Shown: in pieces, positions 43,770-52,533 of the stretch | How positions within the stretch are numbered: the first letter of the stretch is position 1 | Layout: every line of letters begins with the position of its first letter | NCBI RefSeq assembly: GCF_003711105.1 | Contig: NZ_CP023865.1 | Location: 4,303,001 to 4,367,000 of the forward strand | Length of the DNA stretch: 64,000 bases | Direction: 5' to 3' | Origin: Actinoplanes teichomyceticus ATCC 31121 | GTDB lineage: Bacteria > Actinomycetota > Actinomycetes > Mycobacteriales > Micromonosporaceae | The notes under the pieces: model-generated | Told to the model about the DNA's origin: nothing | Database searches by the model: none | The model's input: the letters and a program-made list of their open reading frames with translations, nothing else | Translations under genes and position numbers: made by a program

Positions 43770-46362
43770 CCGGCCTGCGCCCGGCCCGGCCGCCACCCCG
43801 GCCGGTTTCCCGGCCCCGCCCGTCGACCCCTCCCCGACCAGCGGCATCGCCCCGGTTCCGACCGGCGCCCACGCGCCCGCCCCTCCTCCGCCCGCTGCCG
43901 CCCGGCCCGCCGACCCCGCCCCGGCCGGTGCCCGGGTTGGCGGCCCGGGCCCCTGTTCCGCGGCGAGCACCGCCGGTCACGCTGGCAGGGCCGCCGGTTC
44001 CGATGCCAGCACCGCCGGTTCCGATGCCAGCGCCGCCGGCTCTGCTGCCAGCACCGCCGGTTCCGCTGCCAGCACCGCCGGTTCCGCTGCCAGCACCGCC
44101 GGTTCCGCTGCCAGCACCGCCGGTTCCGATGCCAGCACCGCCGGTTCCGATGCCAGCACCGCCGGTTCCGATGCCAGCACCGCCGGTTCCGATGCCAGCA
44201 CCGCGGGCCGGGCCGGCGCCGAGCCGGGGGCGGCGCCGCTCGACTACGCCGACCTCGACCTGGACCGGGCCGCCCGGCGCGGATATCCGGAGGCCGTCTT
44301 CTGCGCCGGCAAGACCCCCGCGCAGGTCGCCGGGATCGCCGCGACAATCCGCGCTCGGCCGGATGTGACCACCCTGTTCACCCGGGCCGAGCCGGCGCAC
44401 GCCGCGGCGGTGCTGGCCGAGCTGCCGGACGCCCGGCACGACGCCGACGCGGCGCTGCTCGCCTGGCCGCCCACTCCCCCGCCCCCGGCCGGCGGCCTGG
44501 TGGTCGTCATCGCGGCCGGCACCTCCGACCTACCGGTCGCCCGTGAGGCCGAACTGACCGCGCGCTACCTGGGCCGGCCCACCGAGCTCGTGGTCGACGC
44601 CGGGGTGGCCGGGCTGCACCGGATCCTGCGCCGCCTCGGCCTGCTGCGCCGCGCCCGGGCCGTCGTGGTCGCCGCCGGGATGGACGGCGCCCTGCCGAGC
44701 GTCGTCGCCGGGCTGATCCCCGCACCGGTGATCGCGCTGCCGACCTCGGTCGGTTACGGCGCCGCCTTCGGCGGCCTGGCGCCGCTGCTGTCCATGGTGA
44801 ACGCCTGCGCTCCCGGGGTCGCGGTGGTCAACATCGACAACGGGTACGGCGCGGGCCATCTCGCCGCCCAGATCGCCGCGGACCCGCCCATCGCCCCCGC
44901 CCCACCCGCCACCGGGAGCCGCCCGACCCCCTCGGCGCCCCCGGACACCGCAACCACCACCCTCCCGGCCCCGGACACCGCAACCACCACCCTCCCGGCC
45001 CCGGACACCACGGTCGCCAGCCGCACGACACCGGACCCGGCCCGGACTGCCCCCGCGACACCCGACCCGGCGAAGATCACCCTCGCGGCACCGCACGCGG
45101 TCGAACCGGCCGCGCCCGGCGCCGCCCAGCGCCCGTCCCCCGGCCCGGGCGCGGCAACCCCGGGCCGGCACGCGTGGATCGACGTGTCCGCCGGGGTGGC
45201 CGGGGACATGCTGCTCGGCGCGCTGCTCGATGCCGGCGCCGGGGTCGCGGCGGTGCAGCGGGCGGTGGACGCGGTGGTGCCGCAAGCGGTGCGGATCGGC
45301 TTCGGCCAGGTGACCCGCGCCGGGTTGCGCGCCGGCCGGGCGTACGTCGAGGTGGTCGCCGCCGAACCGCCGCGGCGCGCCTGGACCGAACTGCGCGCCG
45401 TGCTGGCGGCGGCGCGGCTGCCCGCCGCGGTCCGGGAGCGGGCGCTCGCGGTGTTCGCCCGGCTGGCGCAGGCCGAGGCGCGGGTGCACGGGATCGAGCC
45501 CGGCGACGTGCATTTCCACGAGGTCGGCGCGCTCGACGCGATCGCCGACGTGGTCGGGTGCTGCGCGGCCCTGCACGAGCTCGGCGTCACCTCGGTCTCG
45601 GCCGGGCCGGTCGCGCTCGGCTCGGGGCGGGTGCGCGGGGCGCACGGTGAGCTGCCGGTGCCCGCGCCGGCCGTCGCCGAGCTGGCGCTGGGCTGGCGGG
45701 TGTGCGCGGGTGGCCCGGGCGAGCTGGCCACCCCGACCGGGATGGCGCTGCTGCGGACGTTCGCCCCGGTGTGCGAGGACCTGCCGGCGATGACGCCCGG
45801 CGTGGTCGGGGTCGGCGCGGGTGGGCGGGACCGGCCGGACCGGGCCAACGTCGTACGGATGATGATCGCGGCCGAGGGGGACGCCCCGCCGCCGGTGACC
45901 GTGCTCCTGGAGGCCAATGTCGACGATCTCGACCCGCGGCTGTGGCCGGGCGTGCTCGCCGGTCTGCTCGACGCCGGCGCGGCCGACGCGTGGCTGACGC
46001 CGATCGTGATGAAGAAGGGCCGCCCCGCGCACACGCTGGGCGTGCTGTGCCCGCCGGAGCGCGTCGCCCGGTTACGGGACCTCGTCTTCGAGCACACCAG
46101 CACGCTGGGGATACGCGAGTCGGTACGGCGCCGGACGGTGCTGGAGCGCTGCCTCGTGCCGGTGCGGGTGGCGGGCGAACCGGTCATGATCAAGGTGGGC
46201 CACCGCGGCGGCGTGATCGTGCAGGCCATGCCGGAGTTCGAGGAGGTGGCCGCACTGGCCCGGCGGCTGGGCCGGCCGCAGCGGGTGGTGCTGCGGCAGG
46301 CGGCGGCCGCGGCGGAGGCGGCCGGGCTGACGCCGGGCGCGCCCGCGCCGGCGGCGGGGTGA
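43762..46362 (+). CDS. larBC: LarB-LarC fusion: nickel-pincer cofactor biosynthesis
   Basis: An 866-residue fusion with a GTG start at 43762. Residues 1-157 are Pro/Ala-rich with ten SDASTAG-like heptads. Residues about 158-370 are LarB, the NaAD carboxylase/hydrolase (DYADLDLDRAARRGYPEAVF; VVVIAAGTSDLPVAREAELT; SVGYGAAFGGLAPLLSMVNA). Residues 374-468 are a Pro/Thr-rich linker with two exact 30-bp repeats. Residues 469-860 are LarC, the nickel insertase (HAWIDVSAGVAGDMLLGALL; DVHFHEVGALDAIADVVG; GELATPTGMALLR; VLLEANVDDLDPRLWPGVL). LarB and LarC are usually separate, and LarC can be split by a frameshift; here all is one frame. Confidence 0.88.
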   Translation: MTDRPAPGPAATPAGFPAPPVDPSPTSGIAPVPTGAHAPAPPPPAAARPADPAPAGARVGGPGPCSAASTAGHAGRAAGSDASTAGSDASAAGSAASTAGSAASTAGSAASTAGSAASTAGSDASTAGSDASTAGSDASTAGSDASTAGRAGAEPGAAPLDYADLDLDRAARRGYPEAVFCAGKTPAQVAGIAATIRARPDVTTLFTRAEPAHAAAVLAELPDARHDADAALLAWPPTPPPPAGGLVVVIAAGTSDLPVAREAELTARYLGRPTELVVDAGVAGLHRILRRLGLLRRARAVVVAAGMDGALPSVVAGLIPAPVIALPTSVGYGAAFGGLAPLLSMVNACAPGVAVVNIDNGYGAGHLAAQIAADPPIAPAPPATGSRPTPSAPPDTATTTLPAPDTATTTLPAPDTTVASRTTPDPARTAPATPDPAKITLAAPHAVEPAAPGAAQRPSPGPGAATPGRHAWIDVSAGVAGDMLLGALLDAGAGVAAVQRAVDAVVPQAVRIGFGQVTRAGLRAGRAYVEVVAAEPPRRAWTELRAVLAAARLPAAVRERALAVFARLAQAEARVHGIEPGDVHFHEVGALDAIADVVGCCAALHELGVTSVSAGPVALGSGRVRGAHGELPVPAPAVAELALGWRVCAGGPGELATPTGMALLRTFAPVCEDLPAMTPGVVGVGAGGRDRPDRANVVRMMIAAEGDAPPPVTVLLEANVDDLDPRLWPGVLAGLLDAGAADAWLTPIVMKKGRPAHTLGVLCPPERVARLRDLVFEHTSTLGIRESVRRRTVLERCLVPVRVAGEPVMIKVGHRGGVIVQAMPEFEEVAALARRLGRPQRVVLRQAAAAAEAAGLTPGAPAPAAG
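43999..44208. repeat. 21-bp tandem repeat in the N-terminus of LarBC
   Basis: Ten copies of a 21-bp unit (TCCGATGCCAGCACCGCCGG plus T, with GAT/GCT variation) encode the heptad S-D/A-A-S-T-A-G. The copies are almost identical, indicating recent expansion, and form a disordered Ser/Ala/Thr/Gly extension ahead of the LarB domain. Confidence 0.88.
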
Positions 46363-46410
46363 CCTGGCCGCCCTTGTGACCGGACGGCGCGGTGGTTACC
46401 GTTCGTTTCC

Positions 46411-47241
46411 GTGACGAAAACTCTCGTTCTCGGCGGCGGCGGCGTGACCGGCATCGCGTGGCACCTCGGCCTGCTCTGCGGGCTGCAGCGGGCCGGCGTC
46501 CCGCTCGGCGACGCGGACACCGTCATCGGCACGTCCGCCGGGTCGGTGGTCGGCACCGTGCTGGCCGCCGGCGTGGACCTGGAGGCCGCGGTGGACGGCC
46601 AGGAGCGCGATCCCGGACCGCCCCGGTCACCGCGGCGCGGCGTGGGCGGCGGCCCATGGCTGTCCGCGCTGGCCGTGCTGGTCGACCCGGACGTGCCGGC
46701 CCGGCAGGCCCGGGCCCGGGTGGGCGCGATGGCGCTGGCCGCGGTCACCCAGGACGAGCAGAGCTACCTGGCCCGGATGGCGCCGCTGCTGCCGGTGCGC
46801 GACTGGCCCGCCCGGGATCTGCGGCTGGTGGTCGTCGACACCGCCGACGGGCGGGATGTGGTCCTCGACGCCGCCTCCGGGGTGCCACTGTTGAGCGCGG
46901 TCGCGGCCAGCTGCGCGGTGCCCGGGCTGATGCCGCCGGTCACCATCGACGGCCGGCGCTACATGGACGGCGGGGTGCGGCTGGGCGCCGGCGCCGACCT
47001 GGCCGCCGGCGCCGACCGGCTGGTGGTGGTCGCGCCGCTGGCCATGCTCGGCCGGGAGCGGATCGTCGAGGAGATGGCGGCGGCCGAAGCTGGCCGCAGC
47101 CTGCTGATCGAGCCGGACGAGGCGGCACTGACCGAGATCGGTCCGGACTTCATGGACCCGGCCCGGCGGCCGGCCGCGGTCCGTGCCGGGCTGCGGCAGG
47201 GCGCGGCGCTCGCCGACGCGGTACGCGCGGTCTGGTCCTGA
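46411..47241 (+). CDS. patatin-like phospholipase
   Basis: A 276-residue patatin-family acyl hydrolase. The glycine-rich oxyanion loop is LVLGGGGVTGIAWHLGLL, the nucleophile is in DTVIGTSAGSVVGTVLA (GTSAGS), and the dyad Asp is in RYMDGGVRLGAGADL. Length fits bacterial members. It would cleave acyl chains from lipids. A GTG at 46411 is the likely start. It stands between the lar genes and the oxidative-folding pair without overlap, so it is probably its own unit. Confidence 0.85.
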   Translation: MTKTLVLGGGGVTGIAWHLGLLCGLQRAGVPLGDADTVIGTSAGSVVGTVLAAGVDLEAAVDGQERDPGPPRSPRRGVGGGPWLSALAVLVDPDVPARQARARVGAMALAAVTQDEQSYLARMAPLLPVRDWPARDLRLVVVDTADGRDVVLDAASGVPLLSAVAASCAVPGLMPPVTIDGRRYMDGGVRLGAGADLAAGADRLVVVAPLAMLGRERIVEEMAAAEAGRSLLIEPDEAALTEIGPDFMDPARRPAAVRAGLRQGAALADAVRAVWS

Positions 47242-47432
47242 CCCGGCCACACCCGTACGGGCCGGGGCTGTCCTCGGCGCTCGCCGCCCACCGCCCGCCC
47301 GCGCCTCGGCGCGGCCCGGCAGCCGGGTACCGGCCGATGGTCCTGCTGATTACGGACCTTTCACCTTGGTCACGCGTCACGATCCTCCAGCAGGCTGAAC
47401 CTGACGAAGTCGGGCGCGGGAGGGTGAGCGCG

Positions 47433-48185
47433 GTGGGCAAGCAGGCACGGGACCGGTCCAGGGAACTGCGCAAGGCGCAATTGGCGATCGCCGAACAGCG
47501 GGGCAAGCGGCGGCCGCTACGGATCGCCGGGGCGGTGATCATCGCAGGCCTGCTGATCGCGATCGGCGTGACCGTGGTGAACGCGGTCGGCTCGGGTTCC
47601 GGCGGTTCCGGCGCGCTGGTCGTGCCGAAGGGCGCCACGGACAACGGCGCGCTGGTGCTCGGCAAGGCGGACGCGCCGGTGAAGCTCGAGGTGTATCTCG
47701 ACTACATGTGCCCGTACTGCGGCCGGTTCGAGCAGGCCAACAGCGGCGAGATCGACAAGCTGATCGCCGGTGGCCGGACCCGGGTGGAGCTGCACCCGCT
47801 GTCGTTCCTGGACCGGATGTCCCGGGGCACCCGGTACTCCACCCGCTCGGCGAACGCGGTCGTCACCGTCGCCGACCGGGCGCCGGAGAAGGTGACCGCG
47901 CTGAACGCGGCGCTGTTCGCCGCCCAGCCGGAGGAGAACACCGAGGGCCTGAGCGACGCGCGGATCGCCGAGCTGGCACAGCAGGCCGGCGTGCCGCAGG
48001 AGGTCGTCGACGTCTTCGACGACCGGATCTTCGAGCCGTGGATCGCCAGGTCCACCGACGCCGCCTTCGAGTCCGGGATCACCGGCACCCCGACCGTGAA
48101 GATCAACGGCGAGGTCTTCAAGGGTGACCTGTACACCGCCGGGCCGCTGACCCAGGCCGTCACCGCGGCCGCGGGGCAGCAGTGA
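47433..48185 (+). CDS. membrane-anchored DsbA-like thioredoxin-fold oxidoreductase
   Basis: A 250-residue protein. I chose the GTG at 47433 (MGKQARDRSREL) because GGGAGG is about 8 bases upstream; a GTG at 47424 is the alternative. A basic cytosolic start is followed by one membrane segment (IAGAVIIAGLLIAIGVTVVN), a GSGSGGSG spacer and a DsbA-type fold (APVKLEVYLDYMCPYCGRFE). The active site is CPYC and the cis-Pro is in TGTPTVKINGE. It should oxidise or isomerise cysteines of exported proteins. It overlaps the VKOR gene by 4 bp, its expected re-oxidation partner. Confidence 0.9.
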   Translation: MGKQARDRSRELRKAQLAIAEQRGKRRPLRIAGAVIIAGLLIAIGVTVVNAVGSGSGGSGALVVPKGATDNGALVLGKADAPVKLEVYLDYMCPYCGRFEQANSGEIDKLIAGGRTRVELHPLSFLDRMSRGTRYSTRSANAVVTVADRAPEKVTALNAALFAAQPEENTEGLSDARIAELAQQAGVPQEVVDVFDDRIFEPWIARSTDAAFESGITGTPTVKINGEVFKGDLYTAGPLTQAVTAAAGQQ

Positions 48186-48802
48186 GCACGCCGCTGGCGG
48201 TGGTCCGCCGGGTACGGCACTCCAACACCTGGATCTTCGGCACGATGCTGTTCTCGGCGTGCCTGAGCCTGCTCGCCTCGTTCGTGCTGTCCGTCGACGC
48301 GATCCGGCTGGCCGAGGACCCGGACACCGCCCTGTCCTGCAACATCAACTCGGTGATCAGCTGCGGCACCGTCGCGCTGTCCTGGCAGGCGCAGCTGTTC
48401 GGCTTCCCGAACGCCTTCCTCGGCCTGGTCGCCGAGCCGGTGGTGATCACCCTGGCGGTGGCCGCCCTGGGCGGGGTGCGCTTCCCCCGCTGGTTCATGT
48501 GTGCCGCGCAGACCGTCTACACGCTCGGCGTGATCTTCGCCTACTGGCTGTTCTACCAGGCGATGTTCCACATCGGGGCGCTGTGCCCGTGGTGCCTGCT
48601 GGTCACCGTCTCGACCACGCTGGTGTTCGCCACCCTGACCCACGTCAACATCCGCGACGGCAACCTGCCGCTGCCGGCCCGGATGCGTCCGGCGCTGAAG
48701 TCCGCGATCGAGGCGGATCTGGACGCCGTGGCGGTGACCATCTGGCTGCTCGCGCTGGCCCTGCTGGTGCTGACCAGGTACGGCACCCAGCTGTTCGCCT
48801 GA
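48182..48802 (+). CDS. vitamin K epoxide reductase (VKOR) family protein
   Basis: A 206-residue membrane protein with four or five hydrophobic segments. Seen: SCNINSVISCGTVALSW, where the paired Cys face the outside, and IGALCPWCLLVTVSTTLVF, the CxxC next to the quinone. Bacterial VKOR takes electrons from DsbA-like proteins and gives them to menaquinone. The GTG start overlaps the DsbA-like stop (GTGA), so the two form an oxidative protein-folding operon. A 164-bp gap with two 13-bp direct repeats follows. Confidence 0.92.
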   Translation: MSTPLAVVRRVRHSNTWIFGTMLFSACLSLLASFVLSVDAIRLAEDPDTALSCNINSVISCGTVALSWQAQLFGFPNAFLGLVAEPVVITLAVAALGGVRFPRWFMCAAQTVYTLGVIFAYWLFYQAMFHIGALCPWCLLVTVSTTLVFATLTHVNIRDGNLPLPARMRPALKSAIEADLDAVAVTIWLLALALLVLTRYGTQLFA

Positions 48803-48966
48803 GCCGCGCTCCGCGCGGACTCCGGCAGGCGGCTCCGGCAGGCGGCTCCGGCGGCCGGGCCGGGGCCGCCGCCCCGGGATCCCGGTGGCCGGGGCGCCGC
48901 CGGGTTCCGGTTTTCCGGACCGACGTGCGAGCATTCTCTCTGACCTGCGGTAACAGGGAGTGGAAC

Positions 48967-49842
48967 ATGCGTACGGTGTCTCGCCGGGTCACGCTGCGGC
49001 GGGCCGATCTCGACGGCGCGGCGTGCGGCGCGCCGGCGGAGATCGTCGAGGCGCTGCGGGGGCGCGACACGGTCACGGTCGTCCTGGAGCACCGGGTGAA
49101 GGGCATCACCGCGATCCGCGAGGTGTTCGAGGCCGGGCTGCGCCAGGACGACGACGGCTGGCGGTTCACCGGGATCACCTGGCCGTCCGACCTGCGGACC
49201 GGGATGCGCGTGACGGTGACCTGGCAGGCCGGCCGGGACGCGGTGGTCATGCGCACCAGGACGCTGGAGGACCCGCTGCGCATCGACGGGGTGAACTACT
49301 ACCACGAGTACGACCCGGAGGTGGTCACCCGTGACTTCGTTCCGGGCGCCTCGAACCGGGGCGCGGTGCTGAACGCGGTACGCCGGCTGGGCCGGGTCTT
49401 CTCCGACGGCAGCGCGGTGTTCCCGGAGCCGGCGCTGGCCCGGCAGGCCGGGCTCGGCCGCGGCGCGAAGGGCGCGTTCCTGCTGAAGAACGCGGTGGAG
49501 CAGCTCATCCGGGAGGGCTACGTGACCCGGGTGGAGGGCAGCGTCGACCCGGCCGGTCAGCCGGCCTATCCGGCGGTGGCCGGCGGCGAGCCGGTCGACC
49601 TGCTGTTCTACGCCCCGCTGGTGGAGCCCGCCCCGCACCCGGACGAGGACGCCGAGACCGGCGGTGAGCACCACGAGCGCCGGGAGCACTGGGTGAAGGG
49701 GTTCATCCGCAAGCTGCCGCCCGGCGCCCAGCCGTCGGAGAAACAGCTTTCCGCCTACCAGCGCGCGCTGGAGAACGAGCAGATCGACGAGACCCTGGAG
49801 CCGGGCTACACGTACGTCAAGAAGCATCACCGCCACGGCTGA
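48967..49842 (+). CDS. uncharacterised protein (possible winged-helix region)
   Basis: A 291-residue soluble protein I do not recognise. ATG at 48967 behind CAGGGAG. The N-terminal 100 residues look beta-rich (VSRRVTLRRADLDGAACGAP; GMRVTVTWQAGRDAVVM). The middle (RGAKGAFLLKNAVEQLIREG then YVTRVEGSVD) has the helix-strand pattern of a winged helix. The tail is acidic, then basic, ending VKKHHRHG. No signal or membrane segment. It is convergent with the LysR gene, overlapping it by 26 bp. Confidence 0.65.
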   Translation: MRTVSRRVTLRRADLDGAACGAPAEIVEALRGRDTVTVVLEHRVKGITAIREVFEAGLRQDDDGWRFTGITWPSDLRTGMRVTVTWQAGRDAVVMRTRTLEDPLRIDGVNYYHEYDPEVVTRDFVPGASNRGAVLNAVRRLGRVFSDGSAVFPEPALARQAGLGRGAKGAFLLKNAVEQLIREGYVTRVEGSVDPAGQPAYPAVAGGEPVDLLFYAPLVEPAPHPDEDAETGGEHHERREHWVKGFIRKLPPGAQPSEKQLSAYQRALENEQIDETLEPGYTYVKKHHRHG

Positions 49843-50719
49843 CCTCGCGCAGCACGTCCAGGACCGTCCGTGCCGCCGCCCGGTGCAGGGTCTCCGGGCG
49901 GGTCAGCACGTCGATGTGCCGCCCGGCCGGCAGGTCGTCGAGCGGGCGCAGGACCAGCCGCTGGTCGGGGCGGGTGGTGCGAGCGGGCAGCAGGGCGATG
50001 GCCGCTCCGGCGGCGACCATCGAGGCCGCGACGGTGAACTCGTTGATCCGGTGCACGATGTCGAGCGGCCGGCCGGCGGCGGCCGCGATCGCGGTCAGCA
50101 CGCCCTCCAGCGGGAAGCCCTCGTGCACGCTGATCCACGGCCCGCCGGCCACGTCCACCGCGGTCAGCCGCGCCTTGGCGGCCAGCGGGGAGTCCGCGGC
50201 CATCGCGACGTAGACCGGTTCGAAGATCAGCGGCAGGACGGTCACCCGGTCGGCCGGCCACGGCGGGCTGTGTGCCAGCCGGTGGGCCACGACCAGGTCG
50301 TAGTCGCCGGCCAGGCCCGGGAAGTCGGCGTGCGCGACGTCCTCGTCCGCGCAGCGCACCGGCGGCCCGCCGGCCGCGGCGAGCCGCTGGATCAACGGCG
50401 GGAACCAGGTCAGCGCCGCGCTGTGGAACGCGGCCACGCTGACCGGGGCGGCTGGGTCGTCGAGGTACGCCCCGACGGCCCGGTCCGCCCGGTCCAGCGC
50501 GGTGATCACCTCGACGGCCGCGGCGGCGAGCGCCCGACCGGCCTCGGTCAGCGCCAGCCGCCGCCCGCTGCGCGTGGTCAACGGCACCCGCGCCGCCCGT
50601 TGCAGGGTGTTCAACTGCTGGGACACCGCGGACGGCGTGATGTGCAGCGCGCGGGCCACGGCCGCGACGCTGCCACGGTCGCCGAGCTCGCGTAACAGCC
50701 GCAGGTGGTGCGGATCCAT
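49817..50719 (-). CDS. LysR-family transcriptional regulator
   Basis: A 300-residue LysR regulator. The N-terminal helix-turn-helix reads HLRLLRELGDRGSVAAVARA then LHITPSAVSQQLNTLQRAAR. The effector domain includes PVSVAAFHSAALTWFPPLI and VHEGFPLEGVLTAI. It is divergent from the DMT exporter 87 bp away, the standard layout of a LysR gene and its target. A dyad lies in the shared region (50744-50757). Confidence 0.9.
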   Translation of the reverse strand: MDPHHLRLLRELGDRGSVAAVARALHITPSAVSQQLNTLQRAARVPLTTRSGRRLALTEAGRALAAAAVEVITALDRADRAVGAYLDDPAAPVSVAAFHSAALTWFPPLIQRLAAAGGPPVRCADEDVAHADFPGLAGDYDLVVAHRLAHSPPWPADRVTVLPLIFEPVYVAMAADSPLAAKARLTAVDVAGGPWISVHEGFPLEGVLTAIAAAAGRPLDIVHRINEFTVAASMVAAGAAIALLPARTTRPDQRLVLRPLDDLPAGRHIDVLTRPETLHRAAARTVLDVLREVSRGGDAS

Positions 50720-50743
50720 CAGGCTCCACTACATCGTCGATTC

Positions 50744-50757
50744 AGAGGTTGGCCTCT
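50744..50757. promoter_or_regulatory. dyad in the LysR/DMT divergent region
   Basis: AGAGG-ttgg-CCTCT, a perfect 5-bp inverted repeat with a 4-base spacer, lies 25 bp from the LysR start and 50 bp from the transporter ATG. It is a plausible LysR recognition site. Confidence 0.4.
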
Positions 50758-50806
50758 TGTCTACCGGATCGGCGGGTCCCAGGCTCACCCTGTGTCGAGG
50801 AGTCGG

Positions 50807-51895
50807 ATGAGTGACGCGCTGCTGCTCGCGGTGGCGGTGGTCTGGGGAAGCAGCTATCTGACCGCGAAGACCCTGGTGGTCGCCGGTGGTGTGCTGGTCG
50901 TGCTGGCATGGCGGTTCCTGGTCTCGGCGGCGGCGATGCTGCCGCTGCTGGCCCGCCGCCGGCCGGGTCGGCGCGAGCTCGGCGTCGGGCTGCTGCTGGG
51001 CGCCACGCAGGCGTCCGTCCTGGCGCTGGAGACGTACGGCGTGGCGCGGACCAGCGCGACCAACGCGGGCGTGCTGATCAGCCTGACCATCCTGCTCACC
51101 CCGGTGCTGGAGGGCGTGCTCGGCCGGCGCTGGCTGCCCCCGGCGTTCTTCCTGGCCGCAGCGGCCGCGGTCGGCGGCGTCACGCTGCTGGTCGCCGGCC
51201 CCGGACTGCGGGCGCCGTCGGCCGGCGACGCGCTGATCCTGGCCGCCGCCGTGGTCCGGGCCGGCCACGTCACCCTGTCGGCGCACCTGACCCGTGACCG
51301 GCCGTACGACACCACCACGCTGACCGCCCTGCAGACCCTGACCGGCGCCGCGGTGTTCACGGTGGCGGCCGGCCCGGCCCTGGTCCCGGCGACGGCCGGG
51401 TTCGGTGCCACGCAGTGGCTGGCCGTGCTCTACCTGGCGCTCGGGTGCAGCGTCTTCGCGTTCGTCGTCCAGCTCTGGGCGATCCGCCGCACCTCGGCGT
51501 CGCGCGCCAGCCTGCTGCTGGGCACCGAGCCGGTCTGGGCGGTGCTGTTCGGCACCCTGCTGGCCGGCGACCGGCTGGGGCCGGTGTCGGTGGCCGGGAT
51601 CGCGCTGGTCCTGCTCGGCGTCTACGGCGGCCAGCGGGTGGAGGCGCGCACCCGGTCCGGCGGCGCGCCCCAGCCGGAACCCGCCCCGCCCACCGCGGAA
51701 ACCCCGGCGACCGCGGAAACCCCGGTCACCACCGGAACGCCCGCCACCAGGGGATTCCCGGCGACCGCGGGAATCCCCGCCACCGCGGGAACGCCCGGCA
51801 CCACCGGCATCCCGGCCACCACGGGAACGCCGGCCACCACGGGCGTGGTGGCCACGGCCGGTATGCCGGTGGTCAGGCGAAGTCGCGGTGCTTGA
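50807..51895 (+). CDS. DMT/EamA-family exporter with repetitive C-terminal tail
   Basis: A 362-residue transporter. Residues 1-285 have ten hydrophobic segments in two EamA halves (LLLAVAVVWGSSYLTAKTLV; GVARTSATNAGVLISLTILL; LLLGTEPVWAVLFGTLLAGD). The last ~75 residues are a low-complexity tail of Pro/Ala/Thr/Gly pentads (TPATTG, IPATAG, TPGTTG and so on). The family exports amino acids or metabolites. The divergent LysR gene is its probable regulator. The 3' end overlaps the convergent RNA ligase gene by 23 bp, so the tail is also antisense to that gene's C-terminus. Confidence 0.85.
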   Translation: MSDALLLAVAVVWGSSYLTAKTLVVAGGVLVVLAWRFLVSAAAMLPLLARRRPGRRELGVGLLLGATQASVLALETYGVARTSATNAGVLISLTILLTPVLEGVLGRRWLPPAFFLAAAAAVGGVTLLVAGPGLRAPSAGDALILAAAVVRAGHVTLSAHLTRDRPYDTTTLTALQTLTGAAVFTVAAGPALVPATAGFGATQWLAVLYLALGCSVFAFVVQLWAIRRTSASRASLLLGTEPVWAVLFGTLLAGDRLGPVSVAGIALVLLGVYGGQRVEARTRSGGAPQPEPAPPTAETPATAETPVTTGTPATRGFPATAGIPATAGTPGTTGIPATTGTPATTGVVATAGMPVVRRSRGA

Positions 51896-52412
51896 GCTTG
51901 GCGCGGCGGCCGTCCGGGTGATGCCAGACGATGCCCTCGTACCGTGGGTGGGCCAGGATCCACGCCCGCAGCCCGTCCAGGTCCCGCGGCACGTCGAAGC
52001 GTTCCGCGGCCGCGTGGGCGATCAGCTCGTGACCCGCGGTCCGCTCCGGATTGCCGTTGATCTTCGGGCCGATCAGCTCGTAGGTGCCCGGCTGCCAGTC
52101 CGCGCGGCGGGCGACCGCCTCGGCGTGACACGTCGCGTACGACGACTGGGCGATCGGCTCCCAGCCGACCGTCTTACCGGTGTTCTCGTCGGTCATCACC
52201 GGGCGGTAGCCGGGCGGCCGGGTGCGACCGGGCCGCACCTCGCGGCGCGCCCACCAGACGCCGTCCTCGTCGAGCAGCACGCACGTTCCGTCGTATTTCC
52301 GCGTCGCGACGCCCTCGCCGGCGAGCACCCAGCGGCACTCGGGGTTGGCCTCGGGCAGCACCCGCTTGCGGTTGTCCGGATCACGCCGGAACACCGTCGG
52401 AATCTTGCGCAT
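51873..52412 (-). CDS. RNA ligase-like nucleotidyltransferase (DUF5565 type)
   Basis: A 179-residue protein. The nucleotidyl-transfer motif is VATRKYDGTCVLLDEDG with Lys39 as the expected AMP-accepting residue (KxDG). Later ligase motifs are GTYELIGPKINGNPE, RYEGIVWHHPDG (EGIVW) and KLKHRDF (KxK). So it has the complete core of an ATP-dependent RNA ligase without extra domains. Its physiological role is unknown; such stand-alone ligases may repair or circularise RNA. ATG at 52412 with AAGGA upstream. It has no polynucleotide kinase or other repair partner nearby. Confidence 0.75.
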   Translation of the reverse strand: MRKIPTVFRRDPDNRKRVLPEANPECRWVLAGEGVATRKYDGTCVLLDEDGVWWARREVRPGRTRPPGYRPVMTDENTGKTVGWEPIAQSSYATCHAEAVARRADWQPGTYELIGPKINGNPERTAGHELIAHAAAERFDVPRDLDGLRAWILAHPRYEGIVWHHPDGRRAKLKHRDFA

Positions 52413-52533
52413 GTCGACATCCTTGCAGGCCGGTCCAGCCATTAACGCCGCCGAAGGCCCCGGCGGCGGTGACCGGCGCGGCCTCCCGCAGCGCGGGCCC
52501 GCGCGACGCCGGCGCGCGACGCGCCTCCCGGCC

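Noticed and set aside
43977..44201. Minus-strand frame of LASEPAVLASEP-type repeats
   Set aside because: Reverse reading of the 21-bp repeat in LarBC; no start signal and no independent evidence.
48803..48966. Small RNA or attenuator in the gap after VKOR
   Set aside because: Only short direct repeats and GC-rich palindromes are visible, expected by chance at this composition; no promoter or U-tract.
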